64,000 nt of DNA from Bursaphelenchus xylophilus (GCA_904066235.2 CAJFCV020000004.1:10664001-10728000), one strand, 5' to 3'. Shown: positions 1 through 11,549, numbered from the stretch's first letter. A program made the numbers and translations. The notes: generated by a model not told the origin, from the sequence alone.

Positions 1-520
1 GCACGGTGCAAATAGCAAGAGATTGCACAGTGCGCAGTGAACTTTCGTTTTCGCACAGTGCATGTCACTCCAGCGACTTGCACTGTGCAAACAAAATCAG
101 GGTGCAAGCGACAGCCCAAAAAAGCAAATTGCACGGTGCAGAAAAAGTCAGGGCGACAGCTCAAAAAAGCCCGTTGCACAGTGCAAAAAGCAAGAAATTG
201 CACAGTGCAAGGTGGACTTTTGTTTCGCACAGTGCAGGTCGCAAAAATCACCAGCGACTTGCACTGTGCAGAAAAAGTCAGCGTGCATGTGACAACTCAA
301 AAAAGCCCATTGCACGGTGCCAAAAGCAAGAAATTGCACGGTGCAACGTGGACATTTGTTTTCGCACAGTGCATGTCGCCAAAATCACTCCAGCGACTTG
401 CAAACAGACTTCTGCATAAAGTCCTTGAAATTTTCTCCGGCTTTGCACCATGCATGAACCCGAAAAAGCATTTTGCACCGTGCATGGGGCCAAGCTGTGG
501 TTTGCACAGTGCAGTTTTGC
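1..520. repeat. Family K array, cut by window start
   Basis: About fifteen GCACnGTGC palindromes (for example near 24, 53, 80, 131, 200, 227, 260, 312, 337, 365 and 504) are separated by recurring AAAAAAGC, CAGCGACTTG and GTCAGGGTG blocks. Frames read through here are only repeat. Confidence 0.75.
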
Positions 521-1884
521 TTTTTTTGCCTTACGTCATCTGGAATCCCCATTTTCACGGCGACAAATCATTTTTTTTTGGATTTGTCGCTGGTTCGACA
601 GAATTTTCGGTCTGCGAAGAATTCCAACAACTTTTTGCGGCGACTATTAGTAAAAAAATCGTCTAAATCATGACTAATTTTATCATCCTCGCTTCGTTCC
701 TTTGAAAATGTTGAGGCTTTATCAACCTCGTGGTTGAGGGGTGAAAGACCAACACCTCCTGATAATGATGTTTTTTCATGGAAATGGGGGAGATTACCAA
801 TTTGCATAATTATTATTTTCTTTTCGAAGAAAAACAGGAGTGGCTCCGGAATGCGCGCACGCCTACCTCTAAGCCGATATAACGGCTTATGCGATGCAAA
901 AATAGTCATGTCATAAGTTGGCGCAAGTTTCGCATATAAGCTTTTGTGCAACGAATCGCTATGGAAAAAAGTAATCTATTTGTTGTAGAAAGGCTGTTTT
1001 GAGAGACTGTTCGTTATAGGTAGATGTCGTTAAAAGGGGGTTTGTCGTTTCAGAGGTTCCGCCATATCTACTACAATATTTATCAAGAAAACCGCTGATT
1101 CGAAGGTCTTATAAAGAATAGGATTAAAAAACCACGTGGTTGCTTACAATGCAAGGCATTGTGAGACTCGATATCAGTGCTAAATTAATCTTCAAATCCT
1201 TTGTGCAACCAACATGGTATGATAAGAAAAGTTTCTGGAAAAATAAACCTCCATACAACAAAACCTCTCTATAACAAAAAAATTTTAAAATCTCAAAACT
1301 CAACTTTAAGCCGAAATGAACCTCCATACAACAAAAAATTTCCGTAATGAACGATTTTTAAGGTCCACAAGTCAAATTTAGGCCACAATGAACCTACATA
1401 CCATACAACAAAACATTTGCATACAACAAAACATAACTAACTGTGAGAAAAAAAATATTTTTGACATTTTGCAGTTTATCACGTAAAAGGTTGGCTGTAA
1501 TTGTGCTTAAGCACAAGTGGCATCTCATGGCACAGCCGTGATCTGTGCCCACTTATCGCCGCAAATTAATACTATACCTTTGACCGATAATCGGATTTCG
1601 CATAAGCAAGAGTCCAACGAATACGTCGGTGACAAAAGTTTGATGCAAACGCGCCCTTGAGCGGTTTAAAATTCGGGCGAGCGGAGATCATAAAATCGGA
1701 ATTTTTTTTGCAACAGAAAAAGGGCGAGAGTTTCGGAGATCCCTTGTGGACTAAAAATAGCGAGGTTTTGGGTTTGTTGTGAAATACGGAGGATAATTCA
1801 AAGGATTTTTTTCCGATGACGTGTCCGATAACATCAAATTCTGGTCCTTTCGAAAAGTCGCTGGACCGAAATCGGCTATGCTAG
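521..1884. other. Non-coding, mostly unassigned
   Basis: Apart from the ACCTCCATACAACAAAA repeats at 1240-1440 I see no gene or clear element. Confidence 0.4.
1240..1440. repeat. Diverged ACCTCCATACAACAAAA repeat
   Basis: AACCTCCATACAACAAAA and close variants occur four times with AATTTTAA / TTTAAGCC spacers. Related words occur at 3360-3480 and 37800-37860. Confidence 0.45.
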
Positions 1885-2180
1885 CGTTTTTATAAAGTGC
1901 ATGGATTTTTTTGGCTGTCGCAAATTTTTTTTCGCACAGTGCGAACGCCATTGACATTTTTCACCCTCGCACAGTGCATCAATTTTTTTCACGCTTGTCG
2001 CCAACGCACAGTGCAGTTTCCCTTTTCGCACCGTGCAAACCTCACAAAAGGCCGATTGCACTGTGCAAAAACCACGACCACGAAGTTGAAAAAAAGCATA
2101 TGTCGCAGCGACAAGTCTCATGCACCGCGCAAGACAAAAACAAGGTGAACGCACGGTGCAAAAAAAACGGGGGTTTTTGG
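1885..2180. repeat. Family K array
   Basis: Begins with TTATAAAGTGCATGG and carries about nine GCACnGTGC-type sites up to 2160. Confidence 0.65.
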
Positions 2181-2189
2181 CTGTCACGA

Positions 2190-2928
2190 GTTCAGTGAGA
2201 GCGCGTGTATAAAGGACCCCTGTTCTAGTTGCTATTTCTGATCCCAAGCTCGAACAATACCATACAAACGACTACACAAACTTAGACAAACGACTAACTA
2301 AACTCAGGAAACAACTTCACTAATTAACTCACAATAATTGACTCCACGACACAAGAGTTGACCATAGACAAGTCAATAATAGGCAACAGTAGAACTACGA
2401 CGGTTTATTGCTCCAAACAACATACAACCGGGAAAAGACAGAAACGAAATAATAAATGATTGGACGATTTCCATCCCTTTTATACCAATTTGTCGGTCAT
2501 TCCGTGGGAATATGCTAATTCGCACGCGAAGTCGTGACATGGCATGGAACTTTAAAAAATTACAAAAAATTTTACATTTTTGGAAAATTTTGGTCTCAAA
2601 ATCTCGGTCGTTTCTGCAAAGCGCATGCAAAAATCCTCTCATATGTCTCGGAAAAGATGTTCTAAACTTAGGCAAGGTTTTATCAAAATCTGAGCCTTGT
2701 TTGACGTAAAATGCTCGGATGAGGCCCTTAGTGCAAACTCCGCAAGTTTATCCTCATTTCTGCAAAAGAGAGCGATGGGTTCACTTTCTCGCGAAGAGTT
2801 CGCAAACTTACAGTCAAAATAATACTTGTCTCCCTAATTTTTTCACAGTATCTTGTCTGCAAAAACGCGTTGAGTATCGGGGCTTGGCATGGAGGAGCGG
2901 GGATAATGCAAAAGATGAGCTTCACTAC
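2190..2928. other. Non-coding
   Basis: A TATA-like GTATAAAGG at 2209 and a D fragment at 2575-2705; otherwise nothing. Confidence 0.35.
2575..2705. repeat. D right-half fragment
   Basis: AATCTCGGTCGTTTCTGCAAAG, CTCATATGTCTCGGAAAAG and CAAAATCTGAGCC. Confidence 0.45.
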
Positions 2929-3118
2929 CAGTCTGTCGGAAAAATAATGTGGATAATGTTGCTGTGATATATCATAAATTACAACGTCAATTTTTGTTGG
3001 CCTCAGTCAGAATGGAAGTGTCGGATATAACGGTCCTTTTGGCGACATCTTGGCAGCTCAATATCCTTGTCTCGGATTGCTGAAGCGGCCTTTCTTCTAC
3101 AGACAATATCGAGTATTA
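2929..3118. repeat. Family M repeat, copy 1
   Basis: From an A-type end (CAGTCTGTCGGAAAAATAAT) through TTTTTGTTGGCCTCAGTC to GAAGCGGCC and CTACAGACAATA. Confidence 0.55.
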
Positions 3119-3134
3119 GCCACCACTATTAGCA

Positions 3135-3204
3135 TTTTCATAAAGTGCATGGACATGTTTGCAGCCCGCACCTCACCATGCATTTCACTTTTTTTTTGGT
3201 TCTC
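3135..3204. repeat. Family K end fragment
   Basis: TTTCATAAAGTGCATGGACAT followed by CCCGCACC, matching the ends of the K element at 33265-33779. Confidence 0.5.
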
Positions 3205-3337
3205 CAGTCTGTCGGGAAAATAATGAGCACAATTTCGCTGCCCCAATTTCTTCGCTGAAGCGAAAAGCCATTCGATTTTCTCGGCGACGATGCGAGTTTC
3301 GATGCGACAGTGTGCTAATCATTTTCCCGACAGACTG
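3205..3337. mobile_element. A element
   Basis: CAGTCTGTCGGGAAAATAAT to CATTTTCCCGACAGACTG, the typical A structure in which the two halves are near reverse complements. Confidence 0.75.
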
Positions 3338-3747
3338 AAAATTGACTTAATGTCGAGGTTTTTACAACAAATTCCTGTAAAATAAAAAGGTAAAAACTGT
3401 CTACAACAAACATTTTTTGAGGGTTCTTTTGTCAATTTTAAGCCAAAAATACATACCAGCCTTTGGGCAACAAAGCCCTTCTAAAACGAATTTTATTTTT
3501 CTTGTTTCTTGCAACTTGTTGTACATTTGGTTGTATTGTTTTGCTAGACCACATATTTCGTTGTCAACGAAATACGAGCAATCAAACCCTGAGTGCTTCC
3601 CTTCTGGCATGAATGTAAAAAATAAGCTTCTTTGTTTCCCACATCATGTTTACATTCCATTCGCAACTTTCTTATCATGGTGTTTTCCTCCTCCATTCTA
3701 CAACATGTGTTCGGGAAATTACAGGGCAATTGTTCAAGGTTCTCATT

Positions 3748-4155
3748 AAAACGACGCTCAGATTTTCATTAAATTTTACGAACAAGTTGGCATAAGCCAC
3801 ATATCAATTTCTGAAAATTTTAGCTTGCGCTTTGCAGTGATAATGTAGATTTTCAGCGCTTTTGAGACCAAAACAATGCGAGAAGAGCGGATTGCGGCCA
3901 GAGAGAAAGACACTTTTTGGCCATATCTTTGACAGCTTCGTGCAGAAAAAATTGATTTTTCGTGGAAACATTATCCTCTTTGGTATAAACAGGTATGAAA
4001 TATTTCAAGCCAAAATTCCCAAAAAGGTGGCTTATTTGTCCCAAATTTAGGCCTTAAAATCTCAATCGTTTCTGCAAATTGTAAGCCAGGCTTCTCGCAT
4101 ATGTCTTGGAAAAATCATTCTCGATTTGTGCCATCAAGCACCACACTAGGCTGGT
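3748..4155. mobile_element. D element, worn
   Basis: GACGCTCAGATTTTCATT, TTTTAGCTTGCGCTTTGC, GGCCAGAGAGAAAG and the mirrored CTCAATCGTTTCTGC keep the D order. Confidence 0.6.
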
Positions 4156-4470
4156 CAAGAACCCTTAACATGTTTTGGCACTGTGCGAGCGCATGCGTTC
4201 GCCTTGTGTCGCGCGAAAAAGGGACCACTGTGATTTTGATTGCCCTTTTCAAAAAAAATTTTTTCATCATGCGTCGCAGTGCCCCTTGAATTTTACGACG
4301 GCTTTTTTGACCCGTCTAGTATTCAACAACACTCGAAACTGGATGGAACTTTTCATCTCAAAGTTCGCAAAAAATGGTTCCATTTTTTCCGTATTTCCGC
4401 CTAAAAATCTTAATCGTTTCTACAAAGTTCACGCTAAAAATCTCCAATTTGTTTTCCAAAAAAAACCTCT

Positions 4471-4614
4471 CAGTCTGTCGGGAAAATAGTGGGCACAATG
4501 TCGCTGCGACATTCGTGTCGCTGAATTGAAAAGCAGCTTGATTTTGTCGCGACACCTCATTATATTTTCGGCTTTTCATCGCGAGAGAGTGCTCACTATT
4601 TTCCCGACAGACTG
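4471..4614. mobile_element. A element
   Basis: Intact 18-bp ends; the core carries GTGTCGCTGAATTGAAAAGC and TTGTCGCGACACC. Confidence 0.75.
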
Positions 4615-4941
4615 AGGGAAATTTGTGCCCAATTTCACCGACCAAACTCAGCGTCGTTTTGTCGGTGAGTGTGAAGTACTTGCACTGTTATTCAGCCAAT
4701 CTTTTAGCGGTTTTGAAGACGTCCCAAAAATTCTCGGATTCTCTAAAAATACCGCCGCCACGAATTCGTCATTCCCAGCGTTTAGCCGTATTATTTACGA
4801 AACCCCCCACCACCGGCATACGGTGCTTGTTGTTTTTACGGCCGCCGAGGCGCCGCCCCCTTTTCGTGTTTTTCTACCTGCCGCCAGCAAAGCGGAGAAA
4901 CCACCCGTTTCTCCTCGCTCGATAATCCGCCCGCGGCGCTC

Positions 4942-4949
4942 TATAAAAG
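4942..4949 (+). promoter_or_regulatory. TATA-like box in a GC-rich tract
   Basis: TATAAAAG sits in an island of unusually GC-rich sequence (about 4800-5060: CCGCCCGCGGCGC before it, GAGGCGGGGCC after it). It lies about 880 bases upstream of the peptide-gene ATG on the same strand, so it could be its core promoter. No transcript evidence is available. Confidence 0.3.
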
Positions 4950-5122
4950 AGGCGGGGCCGAGGGATTCCACAAATTTTTGCGACAAGTCAACATTTTGTT
5001 TAGTTTCGACTCGGCGTTGGGGCGGTTGTAAGTGGCGGCCGAACTTCGGCGATGACTTGAGCTGACAAGCTGTAGGCGGAATTTTACTGTCTTGGGGTTT
5101 GTTAAAGTAGTTTTTTACATAG

Positions 5123-5270
5123 CAGGCTGTCGGGAAAATAACGGGAAATCTGTCGCATTAAAAATCGCATTGCCGGAGGGAAAATGAATTGTGTCGCGAC
5201 AAAATCAAGTTGCTTTTCACTTCAGCGATAGGCACAGCGACATCGTGCTCATTATTTTCCCGACAGACCG
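5123..5270. mobile_element. A element upstream of the peptide gene
   Basis: CAGGCTGTCGGGAAAATAA to TTATTTTCCCGACAGACC, 540 bases before the splice acceptor. Confidence 0.7.
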
Positions 5271-5798
5271 GTAAAATTGAGAGGTTTTAGCAAACTTTTT
5301 GTACTGTAAAAATTAGAAAAATATCCCTCTAATTTCAAAAAATTTTATGGCCTGTAATTTGGCCTTTTTTATCGGAAATGACTTTAAATATTTACATCTT
5401 AGGACCCCTTGCAGTGATGATATTATCCCTGGTAGCACATTAATAGCGAACCGAGAGATTTGCGAAGAAACAGCGACCATTTGGAAGCCAAAACTTTTAC
5501 TTGCGGCCGCTCCATGAAGGCTCAATTTAAATAAAATGCCTGATTTTTTTTGCTATACGAATTTTTAGTAGCCTGAGGGGATTTTAATGGATTTTTAATG
5601 CGCATTTTATTGTTATCCGTCTCTATTGCTGACGAGCATGACTTTTATTACCATTTTTTACTTGATTCGAATAGGACTGGCAGACTTTACCATCACCATT
5701 TACCGTACATTTACTCGTTTAACAACTTTTTCCAAAAAAAAACTACTCGCTTTGTCTCGAAATTTCACCTTCTATTTACCGCATCCATACTAATCAAA

Positions 5799-5809
5799 AA
5801 ATTTTTCAG
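5799..5809 (+). promoter_or_regulatory. Probable trans-splice acceptor of the peptide gene
   Basis: The tract ATTTTTCAG ends at 5809, 16 bases before the ATG. No matching donor or upstream coding exon is visible, so a spliced-leader site is the simplest reading. Confidence 0.5.
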
Positions 5810-5825
5810 CCCTACACCCTTCACA

Positions 5826-6164
5826 ATGTTCGAAATGCACAGTACCGTACTGCTCCTCCTTCTCGCCACCCTCACAAACGCCGCCATCCACGCGCGACAC
5901 ACCCGACACATCAGTCGGCCCGAGGCGGAGCTCGAAATGACCTATGTCCTCGAAAATGATGACAAACTCAACGAACAGTTCCAACGAGCGACGCGCTACG
6001 ACCGCCGCTGCTTCTTTACGCCCGTGAATTGCGTCGTCTACTTCAAGGACGACACGACGGGCGGCGACATCGCCAAACACGGCAACTTCCCGCTCGGCGA
6101 GCGCACCGAAGGCAACCGGAAGCGCCGGAGAAACCTGAGGAATCGCTGGAGGCATATGCAGTAA
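5826..6164 (+). CDS. Secreted neuropeptide precursor, allatostatin-C-like
   Basis: Intronless reading frame of 112 residues. Residues 1-19 form a classic signal peptide (a leucine run ending TNA), so the product is secreted. The mature part has exactly two cysteines, C62 and C69, in CFFTPVNC. This is the same C-X6-C ring and aromatic-Phe-x-Pro pattern as arthropod allatostatin C (CYFNPISC). It is preceded by the dibasic pair RR and followed by VVYFK. A basic tail (RKRRRNLRNRWR) ends the protein. I chose the ATG at 5826 because it lies 17 bases after a TTTTTCAG acceptor at 5809; the in-frame sequence upstream looks like outron. By family knowledge such peptides act through somatostatin/allatostatin-C type receptors. 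That role, and the exact cleavage points, are inference. The core is not at the extreme C-terminus, which is unusual for the family. Confidence 0.72.
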   Translation: MFEMHSTVLLLLLATLTNAAIHARHTRHISRPEAELEMTYVLENDDKLNEQFQRATRYDRRCFFTPVNCVVYFKDDTTGGDIAKHGNFPLGERTEGNRKRRRNLRNRWRHMQ

Positions 6165-6296
6165 AGAAAGAAGATCGGGTAGACTTTGATCTCATCTGCG
6201 CTAATATTGAACTTGATGGACTTGTGGAAGTTCATGGCAGAGTTTGAGGATCTCACAGTCAGAAGCTGAACACGCTGTAATATTTATTTCTTCTTT

Positions 6297-6525
6297 GTTG
6301 TCTCTTACTTCTAATTTTGGTGGTTTTGAGGGCAAATCTTTACGTTTCATCTGAAAAAATTATTTTTTGAAAGCTAAAGTCATCATTTTCAAAAATTTCA
6401 TCATTTCCCTCAAAATCCGTCGTCTTTCTTCCCAAAAATACTACCCTTTGATCAAATCACTTGATCATGTCATATATCCCTACCACCATCACTTTCATGC
6501 CCCTCTCATCCATGCCTGTGTACAT
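6297..6525 (+). repeat. Source segment of the 12483-12713 copy
   Basis: Lies 130 bases after the peptide-gene stop, probably its 3' UTR or immediate flank. The order of all landmarks is the same as in the copy. Confidence 0.7.
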
Positions 6526-7003
6526 AATTCTACATCATCAACACTTGCCTTAACCCTTTGCAACGTCCCCCTGCAAATATCAATTTCCTGTCGCATTTCC
6601 CTTATCCCCCCTCTCTCCGCATGCCCTGCGGCCTTGCGTTGTAATCTATGTTGGTCTCAATCTCCATGCAGCTTATGCATCTTTTTTTTGTTTGAAAATA
6701 ATTTGCAAAAATTTCCGGCGGAAGCCCAAGAATACGAGTCCATTACTTCTAATTGAAAATCGTTAGAAGCTTATATATTATTTATTCGATCTCACTGCCC
6801 AGTCGCGATGCCTATGTGTTGTAACGATCTTTTTTTGCTTCTGCAGCAATTGTAATCATCAGTGTTTTGAGGTTGGCTGTATACGGGTAAACTGAAACCA
6901 TAATATTATACTAAATAAATTAATTTAATTATATACTCAGATCGGGATTTATTTCGGAGAAAAAAAACAGTAATGTAACGTTAAAGTATGTACAATACTA
7001 TAC

Positions 7004-7153
7004 CAGTCTGTCGGTAAAATAATGCGCAATATGTCGCATTGAAAATCGCATCGCCACCGAGCAAATCAATGGTGACAAGGCAAAATCAAATTGCTCACTT
7101 CAGCGACGAGATTGGCCCAGCGATATCGTGCTTATTATTTTCCCGACAGACTG
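7004..7153. mobile_element. A element downstream of the peptide gene
   Basis: CAGTCTGTCGGTAAAATAAT to TTTTCCCGACAGACTG. Confidence 0.7.
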
Positions 7154-7310
7154 TCAGTCCATTTGCAATGTGCACTGTGCAATTTTCGGTTCTTTGCATC
7201 GTACCGCTTTTTTGGGCTGTCGCCCGCACCATGACTTTTCCTGCATAGTGTAAACGCCAAAAATCATCTGTGCAAATTTCCGGTGAAAATGCAGTGCGAG
7301 TTTACGCGCA
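7154..7310. repeat. Family K copy
   Basis: Contains TGCACTGTGCAA, GGGCTGTCGCCCGCACC and CGCCAAAAATCA in the family order. Confidence 0.5.
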
Positions 7311-7317
7311 CTTTGTG

Positions 7318-7485
7318 TAGATGCTTATCGTAGTCTAGTCTGTAGAAGAAGGGCCGCTTCAAGAATCCAAGACAATATAATTAAGCGGTAAAGATGCTGT
7401 CAAAAAGATGACAATTCCATTCTGGACGAGGCTAATAAAAATTGAGAGTCTGATTTATGATATTTAAATTAGACTCTTAATAGAT
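7318..7485. repeat. Family M repeat, copy 2, inverted
   Basis: Reverse complement of 2929-3118 (GTCTGTAGAAGAAGGGCCGC, GAGGCTAATAAAAATTGA), ending at the A-type end at 7486. Confidence 0.55.
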
Positions 7486-7530
7486 CAGTGTGTCGGGAAA
7501 AAGACCCGCCACTATTTTCCCGACAGACTG
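7486..7530. mobile_element. A/C terminal repeats only
   Basis: The two ends of the family face each other over about 10 bases (AGACCCGCC). A core-less derivative. Confidence 0.6.
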
Positions 7531-8734
7531 GTACTTCCTAAATTGGGCTTCAAACCCTTTGTCGACGTAGCTCATATGGTTTGCGTCTATTAATTTAAAG
7601 CTATGTTCGCTTCCAGAAGCCGCCTTTTCTCAAACCTTCTGCCTTATTAATGGCTTTAGGGTCAAATTGCGTCCGACTGCACTGACACCCAACACAACAA
7701 ACAATACAGTATTTGGTGATCTTTGACCACTAAACCCATTTCCTTCGCAATCCCCATTTGGGCGTTCGCAGTGTAAAAAAAAGTTTGCTTCTGGTTCCTA
7801 GAACATCCCCCGCGGCAAAGTTTAAATGCCAACTGTCCACTGGAAAGATGTAATTTGCCTCGTGTTTACTTTCGGTACACGCCGAGTTCTTGTAATTGGT
7901 TGTACAACAAATGTCAACGTACTGTAATTACATCTTCTCACTTTCCGGAAATCGGGGGGAAAGGGGTGCAAAAGACCACGAGGTCCATGAACAACACCTA
8001 CGATTGTCTCAATTTACACCCCGAGACGATTACGACGTAAAATCGGATTCGAACTACAGAGAGGTCGGATCCAAAGCACACTAGTCCAAATCTGGATGCT
8101 CTCTTCATTAAGGCCCCTATGCAGAATTTTTTTGAACCCCAGACAAACATGTATACGTTGAAGATAGTTTTTCATTTGTAGTTCGGCGCAGGAAATCATG
8201 AGAATTTATTGCATGACGTTGTAGAAAAAAATGGCGCTACGAATTTTCGGGTCACGATAGTTTAGGGCAACGATACTATGGGTGCCGTCGGTTTGTCATT
8301 TTATGCATGGGGTAAGCTTAGCAAGGCCTTGGTTAGTAGAAATAATAAGATTATGTGGGTACAATGATATCTTAACACCATTTTGAGGTGATTTACATGT
8401 ACTCACATCGATAATTTTAACATAAAGTTTACGGATCTTTGTTCTTTTGCCGCAAATTTTGGTCTCTTATATGCTACAGTAACTCAGGGTAAAGAAATCT
8501 AACGTTAGTAATGATAGCTAAAACTAGAAAAAGTGAGCACTTTCCAAGTCTTTGCCAAGTCTCCGCCGAGCCTTTGCCGAGCGTCTACCGACCACCCAAC
8601 GGCTTTGCCAGGCCTCGTACGCACTTCCCACAAACTTTTTTTGGGTGTCCACTTGCCCTACGCGTCGTATCGATCTATATATTCACAAATTTTCAAAAAC
8701 ACTGATAGTGATTCACTCTGCGTTTCTCTGATAT
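7531..8734. other. Non-coding, unassigned
   Basis: About 1.2 kb of fairly balanced composition with no supported frame, element end or RNA gene. Confidence 0.4.
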
Positions 8735-8893
8735 CAGGCTGTCGGGAAAATAATGACCACAAGATCGCTGTGGTCATTGTTTCGCGTCGCTGAAATGAAA
8801 AGAAACTTGATTTTAGAAACTTGACACAATTCATTTTCTCGGCGGTGATGTGATTTCCGCTGCGACAGAGTGCTCATTATTTTCCCGACAGAC
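8735..8893. mobile_element. A element
   Basis: CAGGCTGTCGGGAAAATAAT to TTATTTTCCCGACAGAC, with an inner repeat of GAAACTTGA at the centre. Confidence 0.7.
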
Positions 8894-9271
8894 CAAAATT
8901 TTTTGTTTTCATATCCCATAATCCCCTTTTACAGCCTCCCAAACAGAATGGAATTCTAGACCGGTTTGTAGGCAAGTGTCACAAAATATTTTTGTCGTCT
9001 TATTCACATTCTCCGCTACATGAGTGAATACAAAAACCAATTTCCCAAAGTATTTTATGATCTTTGCTTTTGACGTGGAATTCTAAAAGCCGACGGATAA
9101 ATTTTGCACCGACTTAACCATGTAACCGGCTTTGCCGGCTAATGATGTTCGAATCCAGAGATTTTTAACAAAGATCGGAGAAAGTCATAAGGGCGTGGGA
9201 GAGTGATTTTTGTACAAGAGAGAAGGTTACTGTACACTGGTTGCCAACATTCTTTGAATCTTGGAGGCCTA

Positions 9272-9512
9272 CAGTGGGGGACCTGATCCAGTGGCAAATT
9301 TGTATCCGGGAGGTATCAAAAATGTGGCAAAATGCCTCTCTTTCCAAGTGAAAAAACCATGTTTTGAAGGGTGTGCTTTTTTCCTCACAAAAAGAGCGGG
9401 CGCGCTTTTGAAATCTGAGTTTTTTCACTTGGAGAGGGAAGCATTTTGCCACATTTTTGATACTTCCCGGATGCAAAATGGTACGTTTTCTGCCACTGGA
9501 TCAGGTCCCCCA
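9272..9512. mobile_element. B element
   Basis: CAGTGGGGGACCTGATCCAG to CTGGATCAGGTCCCCCA. Arms pair through GTGGCAAAATGC and CACTTGGAGAGGG. Confidence 0.75.
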
Positions 9513-10256
9513 TAGAATCTTGAAGTTCTGAACGAAAACTTTCGGATAAATTACTCCGAAAGTTTCGATTACCGCAAGGCGGTGATGGGCAATTCCAAGG
9601 CGCCAGCGACTATTTTTCCGGCAGACTCATAACACAATGCTCGAAAAATTAGCTCATTTAATACATTTCTTGAAACGGCGTTTACAAAAACTTCGACCCA
9701 CTATTTAAAACGCGTACTACTCGACTGACTACCCGAGGGCCCTTAGGCACCATTCCGGTATCCATGCTATCGCTTATGTGCAACCTAAAAAACTTGCTGC
9801 GGAATTGGCCTTTCAAGATCGTTCAGGATCACAAAAAGATCTCGACTCTTGCACTATCCCAGGGACGAAGGATTGTAAACTTATCACAAAATTTAGGATT
9901 GTAAACTTATCAAAAAATTTACAACCTTTGTAAAATTTCATCAAAATCCAATCCCTCCGGATTTTTCGCAAGTTTTAACCCTTAAAGCCGCTTAAAATCT
10001 TTGATTTGTTTTTTCTTCCTCACCCCCACAGACATCACTCTGTTATCCTATTATGAACAGCTTATCTATCTGCTAATTAGACAGAAATTTCTAATCATAT
10101 CCCTAGAAGGTCTTCTGTTTATCCCCAAGGCTTGGCCACCATGCGGAGGATTAAAGGGCCGTTGAACTTTTGGTTGAAAACTTTTGGAAACCTTTCTGTC
10201 GCTAATCCGAGAGTAGGTGGGGGAAGCCTCGAGGCCAAAGGACAAACAACAAAAAT

Positions 10257-10404
10257 AGTCTGTCGGGAAAATAATGGGCAAAGTTTCGCTGCGCCAATCG
10301 GGTTGCTGAGGTCAAAAGCAATTTGAGTTTGCCGCGAGACAAGTCATTTTTTTCGGCGGGTTTTCAATACAAAAAGTGCTCATTATTTTCCCGACAGACA
10401 GACT
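10257..10404. mobile_element. A element
   Basis: AGTCTGTCGGGAAAATAATG to TTATTTTCCCGACAGAC. The AGAC at the right edge is repeated. Confidence 0.7.
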
Positions 10405-10596
10405 GTTACAAAAGGGCCAGAACATTTCTGTCTGAACGAAACTTCCTTCCTGGACTACAAACCCCGCTCAGACTACACACCATTGAGTTGAAAGCACAAA
10501 ATGATGACATTGCGTTAAAGGTTAGCCAAAATTGGGTTAAACTCGGCGGTTAAAGTTTATTGTCCTTACACTAGTTAAAATGGTTACTGACTTATC

Positions 10597-10717
10597 TGTC
10601 TGTCGGGAAAGTGATGAGGACAATGTCGTGGAAATGAAAAATAATTTGATTTCGCCGTGACACAATTCATTTCCTCGTTGGCGATGCGATGTTTGACCCG
10701 GCAGAGCGCTCATTATT
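10597..10717. mobile_element. A element, right end lost
   Basis: CTGTCTGTCGGGAAAGTGATG starts it. The right arm stops at GCTCATTATT, where a B element begins six bases later. Confidence 0.55.
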
Positions 10718-10722
10718 ACATA

Positions 10723-10970
10723 CAGTGAGGGACCGGATCCAATGGCAAAAAACGTGTCATTTTGCATCCCGGAAGGGACCAAAATGTCTCCAAACCCTTC
10801 CCTTCTCTAAGCTAAAAAAACCCCGCTTTGAAGAGCCCGCCTTGAAGGAGAGGGCGCGCTTTTCAAAGCGGAGTCTTTTAGCCTAGAGAAGGGAAGGGTT
10901 TGGAGTCATTTTGGCCTTCTCCGGGATGCAAAATGACACGTTTTTTGCCATTGGATCAGGTCCCTCACTG
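10723..10970. mobile_element. B element, variant arms
   Basis: CAGTGAGGGACCGGATCCAA to TTGGATCAGGTCCCTCACTG with TA on both sides. Middle arms carry CCAAACCCTTCCCTTCTC, unlike other copies. It is the most symmetrical B copy. Confidence 0.75.
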
Positions 10971-11503
10971 TACGTTTTTTTTGGATAAAAATATTGCCCT
11001 CTCCTGTAAAAATCAAACAGATATTTTTCGTGCCAAGACCCGCAAAAAACCCCCAAAAAATTTACCAAAAGTTCAACAAATTTGATTGGCCACAGTGTTG
11101 AAAACTGGCGCTATTTTTAACGTACCAGTCGCGCCATAAAGCCCGTAGAATTTTTGACGTGCTGTCTCAAAATAACGTAGAAAATCAGGAGATTTTTCCC
11201 CCGAATTTATGCCGGAGGCATGTCTCAAATCTCTATTAATACCGCCGCCATATACGGTAAAAGTATTTGTTGGGTAAACAAATTCTGAATGGGTACTAAA
11301 TGCGGGCCTAAAGGTTATTTCCGACTTGCGTAAAGGCTGTGAAACAGCGAAAGATCAGACTCTTTATGTAAATAGAACCTTTTAACATGGTCTTTAACAA
11401 ACGTAAACATAAAATAGGAGTCAAAAAAATGTATTTTTGAAGCTTATATGTTTCGTCCAAGCTGTTACCAAAAAATTTCAAAAATTTGCAAAAGACGACC
11501 AGT

Positions 11504-11509
11504 TTTATT
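11504..11509 (-). other. Polyadenylation signal of the transporter gene
   Basis: AATAAA on the minus strand, 41 bases after the stop codon. This is a normal spacing for a nematode 3' UTR. Confidence 0.55.
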
Positions 11510-11549
11510 ACAATCTCAAGCAAAAATCTGCTTACAATTGAAGGCACCT

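Larger units (their letters stand above)
9513..11549. other. Repeats between convergent genes
   Basis: A C right-half fragment at 9560-9630, the A and B elements listed, and an L half copy at 11130. The remainder (9631-10256, 10971-11500) shows nothing. Confidence 0.4.

Noticed and set aside
1..520. CRISPR-like regularly spaced short repeats
   Set aside because: Spacers are themselves repeated and the genome is clearly eukaryotic; this is a transposon-family array.
4625..5065. 146-codon plus-strand ORF
   Set aside because: GC-rich composition removes stops; no recognisable domain, no signal peptide and no splice pattern.
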